In this document: positions 1-8,921 of the stretch, piece by piece
Layout of the letters: the number at the start of each line of letters is the position of its first letter
How positions within the stretch are numbered: position 1 is the first letter of the stretch
Assembly (NCBI RefSeq): GCF_900111395.1
Contig: NZ_FOHV01000001.1
Coordinates: 1 to 64,000, forward strand
DNA from: Thorsellia anophelis DSM 18579
GTDB taxonomy: Bacteria > Pseudomonadota > Gammaproteobacteria > Enterobacterales > Thorselliaceae
Length of the DNA: 64,000 nucleotides
Direction: 5' to 3'
The notes under the pieces: generated by a model
What the model saw: the letters and a program-made list of their open reading frames with translations, nothing else
What the model was told of the DNA's origin: nothing
Database searches by the model: none
Position numbers and translations under genes: made by a program

Positions 1-2
1 AC

Positions 3-239
3 AGCTATGCAACTTTGATGACTTGGATAAGACGTAGACTCAGGGCAGTTCAACTTAAAAGTTGGAAAAAGCCAAGCAGGCTTCACCGACGATTAAGACA
101 GCTTGGGTACAAAGGTACATTCAAATTTATCAAGATGAATAGCTGGAGGAACGCTTGTAGTCCGCTAGCACATTATGCAATGCCTAATAAATGGTTTGAA
201 GAACTCAAACTATTTGACTTAACAAGCTTGTATAAGTAA
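3..239 (+). CDS. Group II intron reverse transcriptase/maturase, C-terminal part (cut by window edge)
   Basis: The reading frame is open from the left edge and ends at 239. The visible part reads like the maturase (GIIM) end of LtrA-type intron-encoded proteins: a WIRRRLRAVQLKSWKKP block, then HRRLRQLGYKG, then SWRNACSPLAHYAMPNKWFEELKLFDL. In the family this region binds intron RNA for splicing, while the reverse transcriptase and any endonuclease domains lie further upstream, outside the window. Downstream RNA domains V and VI fit the usual order. Whether the upstream part is intact cannot be seen here. Confidence 0.8.
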   Translation, partial: SYATLMTWIRRRLRAVQLKSWKKPSRLHRRLRQLGYKGTFKFIKMNSWRNACSPLAHYAMPNKWFEELKLFDLTSLYK

Positions 240-276
240 AGAACGTCTAACAAAAACGTTAGATATTTATTGGTAT

Positions 277-346
277 GAGCCGTATACGAGGTCCGTACGT
301 ACGGTTCTGTGAGAGGGATAAGACGGTAACGTCTTACCCTACTCGA
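277..346 (+). ncRNA. Group II intron domains V and VI, 3' end of intron
   Basis: Bases 277-307 fold as a domain V: an 8-bp lower stem (GAGCCGTA with TACGGTTC) carrying the AGC triad, a two-base CG bulge and a short upper stem (TACG/CGTA). Bases 312-340 form a domain VI hairpin (GATAAGACG-GTAA-CGTCTTAC), followed by CTACTCGAT, a typical bacterial group II 3' end. The splice junction is therefore near 346/347. The element begins outside the window. Confidence 0.75.
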
Positions 347-1251
347 TATTATTCAAGCTTGCAACCTACTTATTTATGGGGAGGTTGTAAGCTATTGCTA
401 TTTAAGTAGCAAAATTAAATAGGTCTGTTCTGGTTTTTAATGCATTTGATTGCAGTCGATTTGATTACAATAGCGCTTTGGCTTATTCCAAAGAACAAAA
501 GGATTTAGGAGATGAAATCAAATTTAGCGATTGAAATAAGAACCTAACCACATTGAAGAAGGCTAAAGGTGTTAATCATACATGCAGTTGGATGTGACGA
601 CAGGAATCCACTTCCATTTAGGGGGAGTTCAAGAAATCTATCTTAGCTGATAAGGATCCATTATAAAATATATTACTTTCCATAAAAATGGTCATTATGT
701 TCAAGTGAAAAAAGGGTTTTCATTCAATACATTGATATTTGGATATTGGGTTTATTTGTTCCAGCGTATGTGGCTATCTTGATTGATATGGTTTTTAGTG
801 TATGCAATAACTATCGTTACCATATCAAATTTTGAATATTAAGTTGAGCGTGATAATGAGAGTGTTTTGTGGGCGTTAAATTTAGACTATCTATTTTGGG
901 TGAATTTTATATTATATCAATTATTTACAATAAATAAAAAATACAAACTTCGTCTAATAAAAAAGGATGTGTTGACAACATAGATGCAGATAAAATTAAG
1001 CAACCTACGTTACTATAATCTATAGGTAGTTCGATGATTGACAAGCTAGGATGTGACATTAAAAATCAATATGTAGATAAGTTTTTGTTTTTATTCTGTT
1101 GTTGTGAGTGTTCATCAACGTGTTTTGTACAAATTTAAAATAATTTTACCATTCCGCTGTGTATTTAACTATATTCATTTATAAGGCGCACTTTTTACCT
1201 AATTAGGTAATCTAATATAGCAGGGGAAAAGAATAACAAAAGGTAAAACGG
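347..1251. other. Gene-free decayed stretch between intron end and immunity genes
   Basis: About 900 bases without a convincing intact gene. All frames are broken by frequent stops and composition is very AT-rich. One short stretch (663-782) looks like a relic and is listed separately. No promoter for the next gene was recognised with confidence. Confidence 0.6.
663..782 (+). pseudogene. Possible relic of a small membrane protein (DUF2628-like)
   Basis: The frame ending at the TGA at 780-782 reads FHKNGHYVQVKKGFSFNTLI then FGYWVYLFQRMW. The pattern 'V-K-K-G-F-S-F-N-T-L-I-F-G-Y-W' resembles the entry into the membrane segments of DUF2628-type proteins (KVGFSWxxFFFG). There is no credible start and the frame stops early, so if the match is right this is a fragment. 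The assignment is a weak pattern match. Confidence 0.22.
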
Positions 1252-1968
1252 ATGAGTGAATATTTTGAAGTATACGATGCAAAAAATAATCATATCTCCT
1301 CTTTTCATGGGTTGATAGAGTGTGGTGATTTTTCTGATATAGGTGGATTTTATTTATATGCATTTGTTGGCTTTCCATTAGATAAAACGACATATTTTGA
1401 TTCTGATACGCATTATCTACTAAAAACTAAGCGCTATGATGGCAGGTTAGATTTTGAATTCAGTGTAATTGGCATTAATATAATAAACCAAGTTGCTTAT
1501 TTTAGAATATTGAAGCGTAATGGTATGTATACGTTTGGGGCTTTAACATTGCTTAGTGTTTATGAAAAAGCAGATCGCCGAGTATTTATTGAAATTAAAA
1601 AGCAGTGCAAATTTGCTTATCTCTCTGCCTCATACCTAGTTTCGGGATTCAAGAAGAATTTGAACAAAAATGAGATCATACTTGATGGTAAGTATATTAT
1701 TGATACTGATTCATTTTTTTGTGAGCTAGGTTATGGGTTTTTTGGTACATTTGGTTATATGGGATGGAACTTGAATGCCGTTGCAGATATGCTAAATGAC
1801 ATGTATCAAATCGATAATCCAATTAAAATTAAATGGGTTAATTTTGAGCAATCAAAGTTAATGATTGCTAATAGCCGAAGTGATTTGAGCAATTTTCCAG
1901 ATTATGATTTTATCGAATGGGCTAAGGACGTACTGCAAAAATATTGTGATTTATCTTGTGTACCGTAA
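1252..1968 (+). CDS. Barstar-like immunity protein, copy 1
   Basis: A 238-residue protein. The C-terminal part (about 145-235) follows barstar, the inhibitor of the RNase barnase: IILDGKYI, then GYMGWNLNAVADML, then IKWVNFEQSKLMI. Barstar itself has YYGENLDALWDCL and a WRQFEQSK segment, so the helix that plugs the RNase active site is recognisable. By that alignment the barnase-contacting Asp35 is Asn and Trp38 is Ala, while Asp39 is kept. The first ~125 residues are an extra domain of unknown role shared with the next gene. No toxin gene lies in the window, so it may protect against a polymorphic RNase toxin encoded elsewhere. The last codons and stop lie in a repeat. Confidence 0.75.
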   Translation: MSEYFEVYDAKNNHISSFHGLIECGDFSDIGGFYLYAFVGFPLDKTTYFDSDTHYLLKTKRYDGRLDFEFSVIGINIINQVAYFRILKRNGMYTFGALTLLSVYEKADRRVFIEIKKQCKFAYLSASYLVSGFKKNLNKNEIILDGKYIIDTDSFFCELGYGFFGTFGYMGWNLNAVADMLNDMYQIDNPIKIKWVNFEQSKLMIANSRSDLSNFPDYDFIEWAKDVLQKYCDLSCVP

Positions 1969-1995
1969 AATCCTGTTCTTTAGGGCGGGGGGAAA
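1958..1995 (+). repeat. IS200/IS605-like end sequence, copy a
   Basis: GTGTACCGTAAAATCCTGTT then CTTTAGGGCGGGGGG. It closely matches the sequence at 2783-2823 behind the second barstar-like gene and the minus-strand sequence at 25633-25674. This copy supplies the final Val-Pro codons and the TAA stop of the barstar-like gene at 1252. This form lacks the GATGTCAA edge seen in the others. Confidence 0.5.
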
Positions 1996-2011
1996 ATAGT
2001 GTGGGGTAGGT

Positions 2012-2716
2012 ATGGGTGAAAATTACATTATTTATAGTTTAGAAGATGAACTTATTTTTTCATTTGATGAGTTAGTGGAATGTAGCGACTTTTCAAATGA
2101 AATTGGCGTATATTTATACGTTTTTATAGGTTCAAATTTACATAGCATCGCACCAATCAAAATAGGGTGTACCTATCAGTTAAAAACCGCACTTTATGGT
2201 GGTCGTTTAAATTTTAATTTTGAAGTAATTGATATTAAATTAGAACAAGGTATTGTTTACTGCACGATAAAAAAAATGCTGGATAAATATGTATTTGGTG
2301 CTTTATCCGTTATAAATGGGTACTCTAATAGTCAAGATAGAATATGGCATGATATGCAATTATCATTAAAAAGAAAGTACCTTTCTGCTGCATACCTAAT
2401 ATCTGGGATAAAGAATAGTTTAGTTAAGAATCAGATTATACTTGAAGGAAAATATGTCACTGATCCAGATGCGTTTTTTTGTGAGATTGGTTACGGATTT
2501 TTCGGTATGTACGGATATATGGGAAGTAATTTTGAAGAGCTGGAGGAAATTCTTGCCAATTTATTGCCTCAAACTGGCATAATTAATATTATTTGGACTG
2601 ATTTAGCGCAGTCTCAGCTTATGATAAATAACACCCAAGATTTCGAATATCCTTATGAATTTATTAGTGAAGCGCAGTACGTTCTGAGAGAGTATTGTCA
2701 TTTAAATTTAAGATAA
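2012..2716 (+). CDS. Barstar-like immunity protein, copy 2
   Basis: A 234-residue paralogue of the preceding gene, alike over its whole length, including the N-terminal extra domain (ELVECSDFSNEIGVYLYVF against LIECGDFSDIGGFYLYAF). The barstar-like part runs from about 140: IILEGKYVTD, GYMGSNFEELEEIL, IIWTDLAQSQLMI. At positions equivalent to barstar Asp35, Trp38 and Asp39 it has Glu, Glu and Glu, where copy 1 has Asn, Ala and Asp. That difference at the inhibitory helix suggests the copies block different toxins (inference). A GGGGTAGGT tract lies just before the ATG, 43 bases after copy 1, so co-transcription is likely. Confidence 0.75.
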   Translation: MGENYIIYSLEDELIFSFDELVECSDFSNEIGVYLYVFIGSNLHSIAPIKIGCTYQLKTALYGGRLNFNFEVIDIKLEQGIVYCTIKKMLDKYVFGALSVINGYSNSQDRIWHDMQLSLKRKYLSAAYLISGIKNSLVKNQIILEGKYVTDPDAFFCEIGYGFFGMYGYMGSNFEELEEILANLLPQTGIINIIWTDLAQSQLMINNTQDFEYPYEFISEAQYVLREYCHLNLR

Positions 2717-2782
2717 ATTGAATTCGACTTAGGGGGGCAGATAATCACAGGTGGGTGTGTCAAACTGTGGGTATTATCCGGT

Positions 2783-2823
2783 GTGCCGTAAAACCCCGTC
2801 TTTCAAAGCGAGGGAGATGTCAA
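2783..2823 (+). repeat. IS200/IS605-like right-end sequence, copy b
   Basis: GTGCCGTAAAACCCCGTCTT, then a short hairpin-forming TCAAAGCGAGGGA, ending in GATGTCAA. CCCC...GGG hairpins followed by GATGTCAA are typical of right ends of IS200/IS605-family elements. No transposase remains next to it. Confidence 0.5.
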
Positions 2824-3062
2824 AATTAGCATGCAGTAGGTATCATCTATGCAAAATCGTACTATCAAAAATATAATCGATCTTAGGTTCACATAGGTTT
2901 ATTGTTAATTAATTCATTACAGATATCGAACAGTCAAGTTTTTCAACAATGGGATTATAAACGGTGTGAATGGATTGGATAAGTTCACACTTGGCTGTAG
3001 GAAATCACCTTATTCAACAAGTGGTTAGAGTGATTTGTGCAAATATGAGTCTTAAGGAATAT

Positions 3063-3377
3063 ATGTCAAAAGAAATCTACACAGGTTATTATATGCTTGC
3101 TGCTTTAAATGGTGATACTGCTTTTGGTGGAATATCAGGTAGAATTTCCCTACCAAACTATGATAAAAAACTACAGCTTTATTTTAATGAAAAAGTGATT
3201 GCTAGTACCGAAACACAAGCTGATGATAATGGAATTTATTGCAATTTTACATTGGCTGAATTGGAAGGTCTACATTCAGCATTAGAGAAGATTATCAATG
3301 ATATGAGGAAATTAGAAGCTTTATCAAAACAAAACTTATTGCGAGATGAAGCATATATCGATGTAGATAAAGTATGA
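3063..3377 (+). CDS. Hypothetical protein downstream of the immunity pair
   Basis: An unrecognised 104-residue protein without signal peptide or membrane segment. It reads NGDTAFGGISGRISLPNYD, then a C-terminal helix-rich part (LAELEGLHSALEKIINDMRKLEAL). The ATG at 3063 is preferred because AAGGA sits four bases upstream; ATGs at 3045 and 2970 are in frame but have no clear ribosome site. Its place behind two immunity-like genes makes another immunity or accessory role plausible, but nothing in the sequence proves it. Confidence 0.5.
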   Translation: MSKEIYTGYYMLAALNGDTAFGGISGRISLPNYDKKLQLYFNEKVIASTETQADDNGIYCNFTLAELEGLHSALEKIINDMRKLEALSKQNLLRDEAYIDVDKV

Positions 3378-3779
3378 TAAATAGTCGATGATTTATTGAA
3401 TAAGCAATTGATAAAAAACAAATAAAATTTGTTTGGTTGAAATTCAGGCGCATTAATCGTATTTTCATCTACATATTGACCACTAACATCTGTCTGATGA
3501 TCATAATGATATTTAAAAAAAGTCACTTCACCTTGATAAGCTTAAGGTTAACATATGATTCGTTTGAGTTAGCGATTTATAAGTAACTATCTGAGAATTG
3601 CTGAGATTATAATGGCGCCTCTTATGGAAAAAGGGGCATATATTGTCAACTACAACAATGATATGCCCACTGAACAATGATTTAAAAAAGTGAATTCCAC
3701 CTGCCGTAATCAAATCTCATTTAATACTTTATCAGATTGTTGTTACGGAAAATTATCTTGAAATTGTTGCCGATTATAA
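3378..3779. other. Gene-free stretch with short relic frames
   Basis: No intact gene. A short plus-strand frame ending at 3680 reads APLMEKGAYIVNYNNDMPTE and could be the tail of a decayed gene. A minus-strand frame across 3236-3526 overlaps the hypothetical gene and is not credible as a whole. Confidence 0.5.
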
Positions 3780-3804
3780 GTTACCTTATCGTAGATAAGG
3801 TAAC
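3780..3804 (-). terminator. Hairpin downstream of the GDYXXLXY gene
   Basis: A perfect 11-bp inverted repeat (GTTACCTTATC, 3-base loop, GATAAGGTAAC) 17 bases beyond the stop of the minus-strand gene at 3822. The following minus-strand bases (TTATAATC) are only moderately T-rich, so termination strength is uncertain. Confidence 0.5.
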
Positions 3805-3821
3805 TTCAAGACCGTAGACAG

Positions 3822-6437
3822 TTATTCTTTAGATTGGTCATTAGTAATAATTTTAAATTTTTCATCTAAAAGATTAGATAAAATCAGTTTGCCATTAGGT
3901 CCTCGCCTAAATTCAGCATATTTAGCTTTTTCATACTGCTCAGCTTGACCATCTTCAAAAAAATATTCATGACTGATACGAATCGTTGCATCATTAAACT
4001 CATCTATTTTAACCCCAATAGATGCATACTCCTCTTCGTTATGTATACCGGCCCATTGCATGACTCGATTTTCATCTAGGGTATAACTTAATGAGTAGTG
4101 CTCAGGAAAAATTTTGAATAAAAGTGATTTTTCGAATTGACTGTCTTTCAATTTTTGTTGATAGAGTTCTGATGCAATACTCGATTCAAGACGATAAGCA
4201 AGTCGCATATAGTCTCCTTGTATTAATGAACGAGGATCAGCGGGAGTGAGATCTAAACGGACAATATCCCCTTCTTTAATAATATGTTCATAAGCAATAA
4301 TGGTTGTATTTGCAATAAATAAAGCAGCACCAAGGCCAATAGTGGCTAAACTAAGACGGGTTTTTCGCGTTGCTAATAAAGCTGATAAGGTTATTTTTTC
4401 TTTAGGTGTAATTTCATTAGGATCGTTGCCTTCGGTTGTTAAGTCATCAGAGTGTCTAGTTGATGTATCTAAATTTTGCTTTTCACTAGAAATGCTTTTT
4501 AAATCTTTTTCAATTTGCTTAACGAAAAAACTAAGTAGCATACTGAACAAAAATATCACTCCACCACTTACCGCTAATTGAAAGGATTTATCAATTAACA
4601 GAACTTCTTTTGAGTAATAGTTAAAGGTTAAAAGTAACAAACTAAACATCCAACTCAATACTAATACCGTTCTAGATTGAAGTGCGACACTAATAAAAAT
4701 TAGGGTAAGAATATAATTTAAGCCAGAAAAATAAGGCAATATAAAATAGCTCGCAGCAGACAGAATTAGAAGCCCGATTTTAAAGCGAGTATCATTCGGT
4801 AGTTTATTATTTAACCAAAGCAATGCTGCCGTAAACAGTGGCATTGGGATATAGAAAAAATTTGCATATTCGTGGACGTATTTTTTGCTAAAAAATTCAC
4901 TGAGTAAAAAAATATGGTATACACCAATTAGCATAAGTAAAACCCACCATACTTGCGTAGGAATTAAGCTAAAAGGTTTAACTCTGAAAAGTTTTGCTTT
5001 TGGTCTTTTATCAGAGTAAATAATTAATGCGATTAAAAGATAATTCGAAATAACAACAATATAATATAAATAAATTTGTATGAGTTCATAGTCAGTGGCA
5101 TTAATAAGTTTTTTCAAAATCAGTAGGAACATATTTATTGTGATTAATGTTAAAGCAACTGCTGAAATGGAACGGCTAGCGGTGTTTTTAACCAAAATGA
5201 ACAGCATTGTAATGCATATTGCAGTAACTAATAGCGCCCAAAAAAAACGGTCAATAACAGCTGTTTCAAAAAGAGGGGTAATAAACTCCCGAGTGACTAT
5301 TTCACCCCAGGATAAAGCACAAAAAACATAAATGAACGCACAGCTAATTTGATTAACTAGAGAGTCGGATAGGACTTTATTTTTAATTAAGATTAAGGCG
5401 CCTAGAATAAAGGGAATAACGATAATCAATTGGTCATCAAGCCAAAGTAAAATAAAAGCTGAAGCTGCAATGCTAATTGACCAACCTAATAAAGATCGGC
5501 ATATGGTAAGCGTTCTTCTCATTTTTAATTGTGTATCATCACTAAAAACGGCATTTTCTTTACGCCATTTGAGATAAACACTCCTTAAATAACTGAAAAA
5601 TAATACAGTTGATATAATGAGGGAAATTGTGATAAATAAAAATTGGAAAGTGAAATCTGTTTGGATATTGCTGTGAATGAGTGTATTAATAAACACTAAA
5701 ATATAAAAAATAATAATGATATAACTAATCGGTTCCTTTCGTAGGTAGATTTCCAGTGCAATAAGTAAAAGTACTGTACTTGCTATTAATACGATGATGA
5801 TATTGTCGTAATTAGATTCAAAAAAAATAAATAAATAGCTGTAAGTTAAGGTTGTGACGAGAAGTAAGTGGCTTAGCCAATTGATTTTTTGGGTTCTTAC
5901 GACTGCGATATAAATAAGTAAATTAATGATCGCGGGTAATAACATTTTAGGAAAAAAGGCATTGAATAATTGATTGCTTATGAGTAGCAGAGTTGTATTT
6001 AATATAACTAACCAAAATAACCATATTAATGGTTTATTTTGGTATAAAGCCCAAGGGAGAGCTAATGCTGTCCATAATGCGAATAACTGCCATGCATCTG
6101 CACCAGTTTGATAAGTTTGCCCGATTAAAGCAAAAATACCACCAATTGCTGTAATTGCGATTAAAGTCAGGCAGAAGTTTCCCCAGAACGCCCCTAGATG
6201 TTCATGGCTTATTTGGGGTTTAAAATAGAGAGTTAATCCTATGCATCCAATAGCAGAAGCTATCAAAGTTCCTTGAGTAATCATAAATCGTTGCATAATA
6301 TCAATCTCTGACCAATTTGCTGCAACAAATGTGATAAGTCCACTACTTAATAAAATAATCGATAATATTATCAAATTAACAGTGATGTATTTAGAAACTT
6401 GTAGATTATGCTGTTGTGTTTGCATAGGATTTCTCAT
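3822..6437 (-). CDS. Large GDYXXLXY-domain membrane protein (DUF2157/DUF4401 type)
   Basis: An 871-residue integral membrane protein of unknown function. The order fits the family: an N-terminal DUF2157-like membrane region, many further hydrophobic segments (about 40-640), a hydrophilic linker rich in Ser/Thr/Asp/Glu (about 650-690), one more membrane segment, then the C-terminal GDYXXLXY domain with GDYMRLAYRL near residue 770. In related proteins DUF2157 and the GDYXXLXY part are often two adjacent genes; here they are fused. It starts 10 bases after the uraA stop and is probably co-transcribed with it. A second in-frame Met at residue 5 is an alternative start. Confidence 0.8.
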   Translation of the reverse strand: MRNPMQTQQHNLQVSKYITVNLIILSIILLSSGLITFVAANWSEIDIMQRFMITQGTLIASAIGCIGLTLYFKPQISHEHLGAFWGNFCLTLIAITAIGGIFALIGQTYQTGADAWQLFALWTALALPWALYQNKPLIWLFWLVILNTTLLLISNQLFNAFFPKMLLPAIINLLIYIAVVRTQKINWLSHLLLVTTLTYSYLFIFFESNYDNIIIVLIASTVLLLIALEIYLRKEPISYIIIIFYILVFINTLIHSNIQTDFTFQFLFITISLIISTVLFFSYLRSVYLKWRKENAVFSDDTQLKMRRTLTICRSLLGWSISIAASAFILLWLDDQLIIVIPFILGALILIKNKVLSDSLVNQISCAFIYVFCALSWGEIVTREFITPLFETAVIDRFFWALLVTAICITMLFILVKNTASRSISAVALTLITINMFLLILKKLINATDYELIQIYLYYIVVISNYLLIALIIYSDKRPKAKLFRVKPFSLIPTQVWWVLLMLIGVYHIFLLSEFFSKKYVHEYANFFYIPMPLFTAALLWLNNKLPNDTRFKIGLLILSAASYFILPYFSGLNYILTLIFISVALQSRTVLVLSWMFSLLLLTFNYYSKEVLLIDKSFQLAVSGGVIFLFSMLLSFFVKQIEKDLKSISSEKQNLDTSTRHSDDLTTEGNDPNEITPKEKITLSALLATRKTRLSLATIGLGAALFIANTTIIAYEHIIKEGDIVRLDLTPADPRSLIQGDYMRLAYRLESSIASELYQQKLKDSQFEKSLLFKIFPEHYSLSYTLDENRVMQWAGIHNEEEYASIGVKIDEFNDATIRISHEYFFEDGQAEQYEKAKYAEFRRGPNGKLILSNLLDEKFKIITNDQSKE

Positions 6438-6447
6438 AAAAATTTAG

Positions 6448-7710
6448 TTAGACTTCGGTTGTTCGGATTTTATTGATCACAAAAAATAGCAGACTAATTC
6501 CCACACCAATTATGGTGGCAAGAGACATTCCTGTTAAGTTAACTGCGCCGATTTTAATTGCAGCTCCACTGACACCGATAATAAGGATAATTGAGGTTAA
6601 TATCAAATTTTGCGGCTTATTATAGTCAACCTTGCTTTCAACTAAAATTCGGATACCAGAGGCAGCAATCACCCCATAAAGAAGAAGAGAAACACCACCA
6701 ATTACCGCTGGATGAATTGCTTGAATTGCAGCAGAGAGTTTACCGATACAAGATAAGAATATAGCAATAACTGCTGCAAACCCAATTACCCAAGTACTGT
6801 AGACTTTAGTGAGAGCAAGTACCCCTATGTTTTCTCCATAAGTAGTATTGGGCGTGGAACCAAAAAATCCAGAGAATGTGGTGGAAAGTCCATTAGCGAA
6901 CATCGAACGATGAAGCCCAGGGCTCGTAATTAAATCTTTTTTGACAATATTAGCGGTGACCATTAAGTGGCCAACATGCTCAACAATGACAACAAGAGCT
7001 GCAGGCAGCACTGTGATAATCGCAATTAGATCAAATTTAGGGGAGTAAAATGTTGGGAGTGCAAACCAATTTGTTTCTTTAACAAGTGTAAAATCAGTTA
7101 ATCCAACAAAGTGTGCAATTGCATAACCACTAAGCACACCAATTAAAATTGGAATAATCGCAAAAAAACCACGAAATAGAATGGTGCCGAGCACAGTTAT
7201 CGTTAATGTTGATAGGGAAACGATGACAACTTTACCATTAAAAGGGTTTGTAGTGCTTGGTAGTAGACCTGCCATGTCTGCTGCCGTATGGGCAAGTTCA
7301 AGACCAATAACAGCAACAATTGCTCCCATGGCAGCAGGTGGAAATAAAATATTTATCCACTGCGTCCCTGCAACTTTTATAATTCCAGCTACTGCCATAA
7401 ATATTATTCCGCAAATGATAAAAGCACCTAGTGCGTATTCATAGGACAAACCACTCGCATAAATTGCACCTACTGGGGCGATAAATGCAAAGCTTGACCC
7501 TAAATAAGCAGGAATTTTACCTTTACAGATAAATAGGTATAACAATGTACCGAATCCATTAAAAAGCAATATAGTGGCAGGATCAACTTTTAGTAAGAAG
7601 GGAACCATGACTGTCGCCCCGAACATCGCGAAAAGATGTTGAAGACTGAGCGGGAGAGTTTTAAGAATCGGTAACCGTTCATGTACATCGATAATTTGGG
7701 ATGATTTCAT
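6448..7710 (-). CDS. uraA: Uracil permease
   Basis: 420 residues, close to E. coli UraA (429). It is a proton-coupled uracil symporter of the NCS2 family in the inner membrane with 14 predicted segments. Recognisable blocks are LPLSLQHLFAMFGATVMVPF near the start, GKIPAYLGSSFAF, FPPAAMGAIVAVIGLEL, the substrate-site stretch FGSTPNTTYGENIGVLA with its conserved Glu, and YGVIAASGIR. An AGGACT ribosome site precedes the ATG. upp is not adjacent here; instead the GDYXXLXY membrane protein follows. Confidence 0.95.
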   Translation of the reverse strand: MKSSQIIDVHERLPILKTLPLSLQHLFAMFGATVMVPFLLKVDPATILLFNGFGTLLYLFICKGKIPAYLGSSFAFIAPVGAIYASGLSYEYALGAFIICGIIFMAVAGIIKVAGTQWINILFPPAAMGAIVAVIGLELAHTAADMAGLLPSTTNPFNGKVVIVSLSTLTITVLGTILFRGFFAIIPILIGVLSGYAIAHFVGLTDFTLVKETNWFALPTFYSPKFDLIAIITVLPAALVVIVEHVGHLMVTANIVKKDLITSPGLHRSMFANGLSTTFSGFFGSTPNTTYGENIGVLALTKVYSTWVIGFAAVIAIFLSCIGKLSAAIQAIHPAVIGGVSLLLYGVIAASGIRILVESKVDYNKPQNLILTSIILIIGVSGAAIKIGAVNLTGMSLATIIGVGISLLFFVINKIRTTEV

Positions 7711-7980
7711 TTAGTAGAGTCCTATAAATCAGCATTAAAAAAAGGTATGATCGTAAAGAAATAGCATTTTATAAAATTTTTCAAATACTCATTTGCTGCA
7801 CTTTGCTATTATAGCGTTTAAAATATGTTTTGATGCAGATAATAATGTGGTATTGGTGATTTATTGATAAATTAGGTTGTATTCATTCATATCGCGTATA
7901 TATCAATTAGCCAGTTTAGATAAAAACGGTTATTAATAAATGCACTTATAAGATAGCTTTACTTAAACAGGAGAGCAAGA

Positions 7981-8868
7981 ATGAGGCTGCTTTTTAGCAG
8001 ATGCTATCCCTCCCTTGGCATAACCCAAGTACGCTTGCATGAAATAATGAAACAACATTTAGGAAAAATTGTAGGTGTTATTCTAGCACTTATTTTCAAA
8101 CTTGGATTTATCGGTGTTATTTGCTGTTTAATTTTAGGGCATTTAATTGATAGATCTCGTAAGCGTTCTCTCGCATTTGAAGGGGATGAGCGCTATCTTG
8201 ATAGACAACAAGTTTTTTTTACAACAACCTTCCAAGTTATGGGGCATTTGAGCAAAGCAAAAGGGGTCATTACTGAACGTGATATTGAAATGGCAAACTC
8301 AATTATGGACCGTTTTGATTTATATGATGATCAAAGACGAGTTGCCCAAGAAGCGTATCGTTTTGGTAAAGAACCTGATTTTCCTTTAAGAAAAGTCATG
8401 AGAGATTTAAGACTTTCTTTAGGTAGGCGTTTTGATCTGATTAAGATTTTTTTAGAGATTCAGCTGCAAGTCGCTTTAGCTGATGGTGTATTACACGAAA
8501 AAGAAAAAGATGTTTTAATGGTGATTGCTAATGAGTTAGGGATTGGTAGACAATTTGAATCGATTTTAAATATGCTATTAGCTGGAAATCAGTTTGGTCA
8601 GAATCATCAAGGTGCAAATTATTCAGAGCAGCGAGGATTTAGTTCGAGTACCTCAAAAATAAAAGAAGCGTATACCATTTTAGGGATCGCAGAACAGAGT
8701 GATGCAGTAGTGATAAAGCGTGCTTATCGAAAACTCATGAGCGAACACCATCCAGATAAGTTAGTTGCTAAGGGGTTGCCACCTGAGATGATGGAGATGG
8801 CTAAAGAAAAAGCGCAAACCATCCAAGCAGCTTATGAATTACTAAAAAATCATATAGGATTTAAATAA
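7981..8868 (+). CDS. djlA: Co-chaperone DjlA (membrane-anchored J-domain protein)
   Basis: An inner-membrane DnaK partner with a short N-terminal membrane segment (GKIVGVILALIFKLGFIGVI), a central TerB-like helical domain (about 75-190) and a C-terminal J domain with HPD in MSEHHPDKLVAKGLPPEMME. The J domain is almost identical to E. coli DjlA. The start is ambiguous: the ATG at 7981 has a strong AGGAG eight bases upstream, but E. coli DjlA aligns from the Met at 8047 (MKQHLGKIVGV), giving 273 residues. If 7981 is used, 22 residues precede the membrane anchor. Confidence 0.93.
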   Translation: MRLLFSRCYPSLGITQVRLHEIMKQHLGKIVGVILALIFKLGFIGVICCLILGHLIDRSRKRSLAFEGDERYLDRQQVFFTTTFQVMGHLSKAKGVITERDIEMANSIMDRFDLYDDQRRVAQEAYRFGKEPDFPLRKVMRDLRLSLGRRFDLIKIFLEIQLQVALADGVLHEKEKDVLMVIANELGIGRQFESILNMLLAGNQFGQNHQGANYSEQRGFSSSTSKIKEAYTILGIAEQSDAVVIKRAYRKLMSEHHPDKLVAKGLPPEMMEMAKEKAQTIQAAYELLKNHIGFK

Positions 8869-8878
8869 TCTTTTTAAA

Positions 8879-8910
8879 GCGACTGAAGAATTTTCCGTTT
8901 TTTTAGTCGC
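8879..8910. terminator. Bidirectional terminator between djlA and the exported protein gene
   Basis: GCGACT at 8879-8884 pairs with AGTCGC at 8905-8910, extended by A/G-T pairs. The 3' arm is preceded by a T run on the plus strand and the minus strand continues into TTTAAAAAG. It lies between convergent genes. Confidence 0.5.
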
Positions 8911-8921
8911 CTAAAACTGTT

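Noticed and set aside
3236-3526. Minus-strand 96-residue frame opposite the small hypothetical gene
   Set aside because: It overlaps the better-supported plus-strand gene, has no ribosome site and is low-complexity in its second half.
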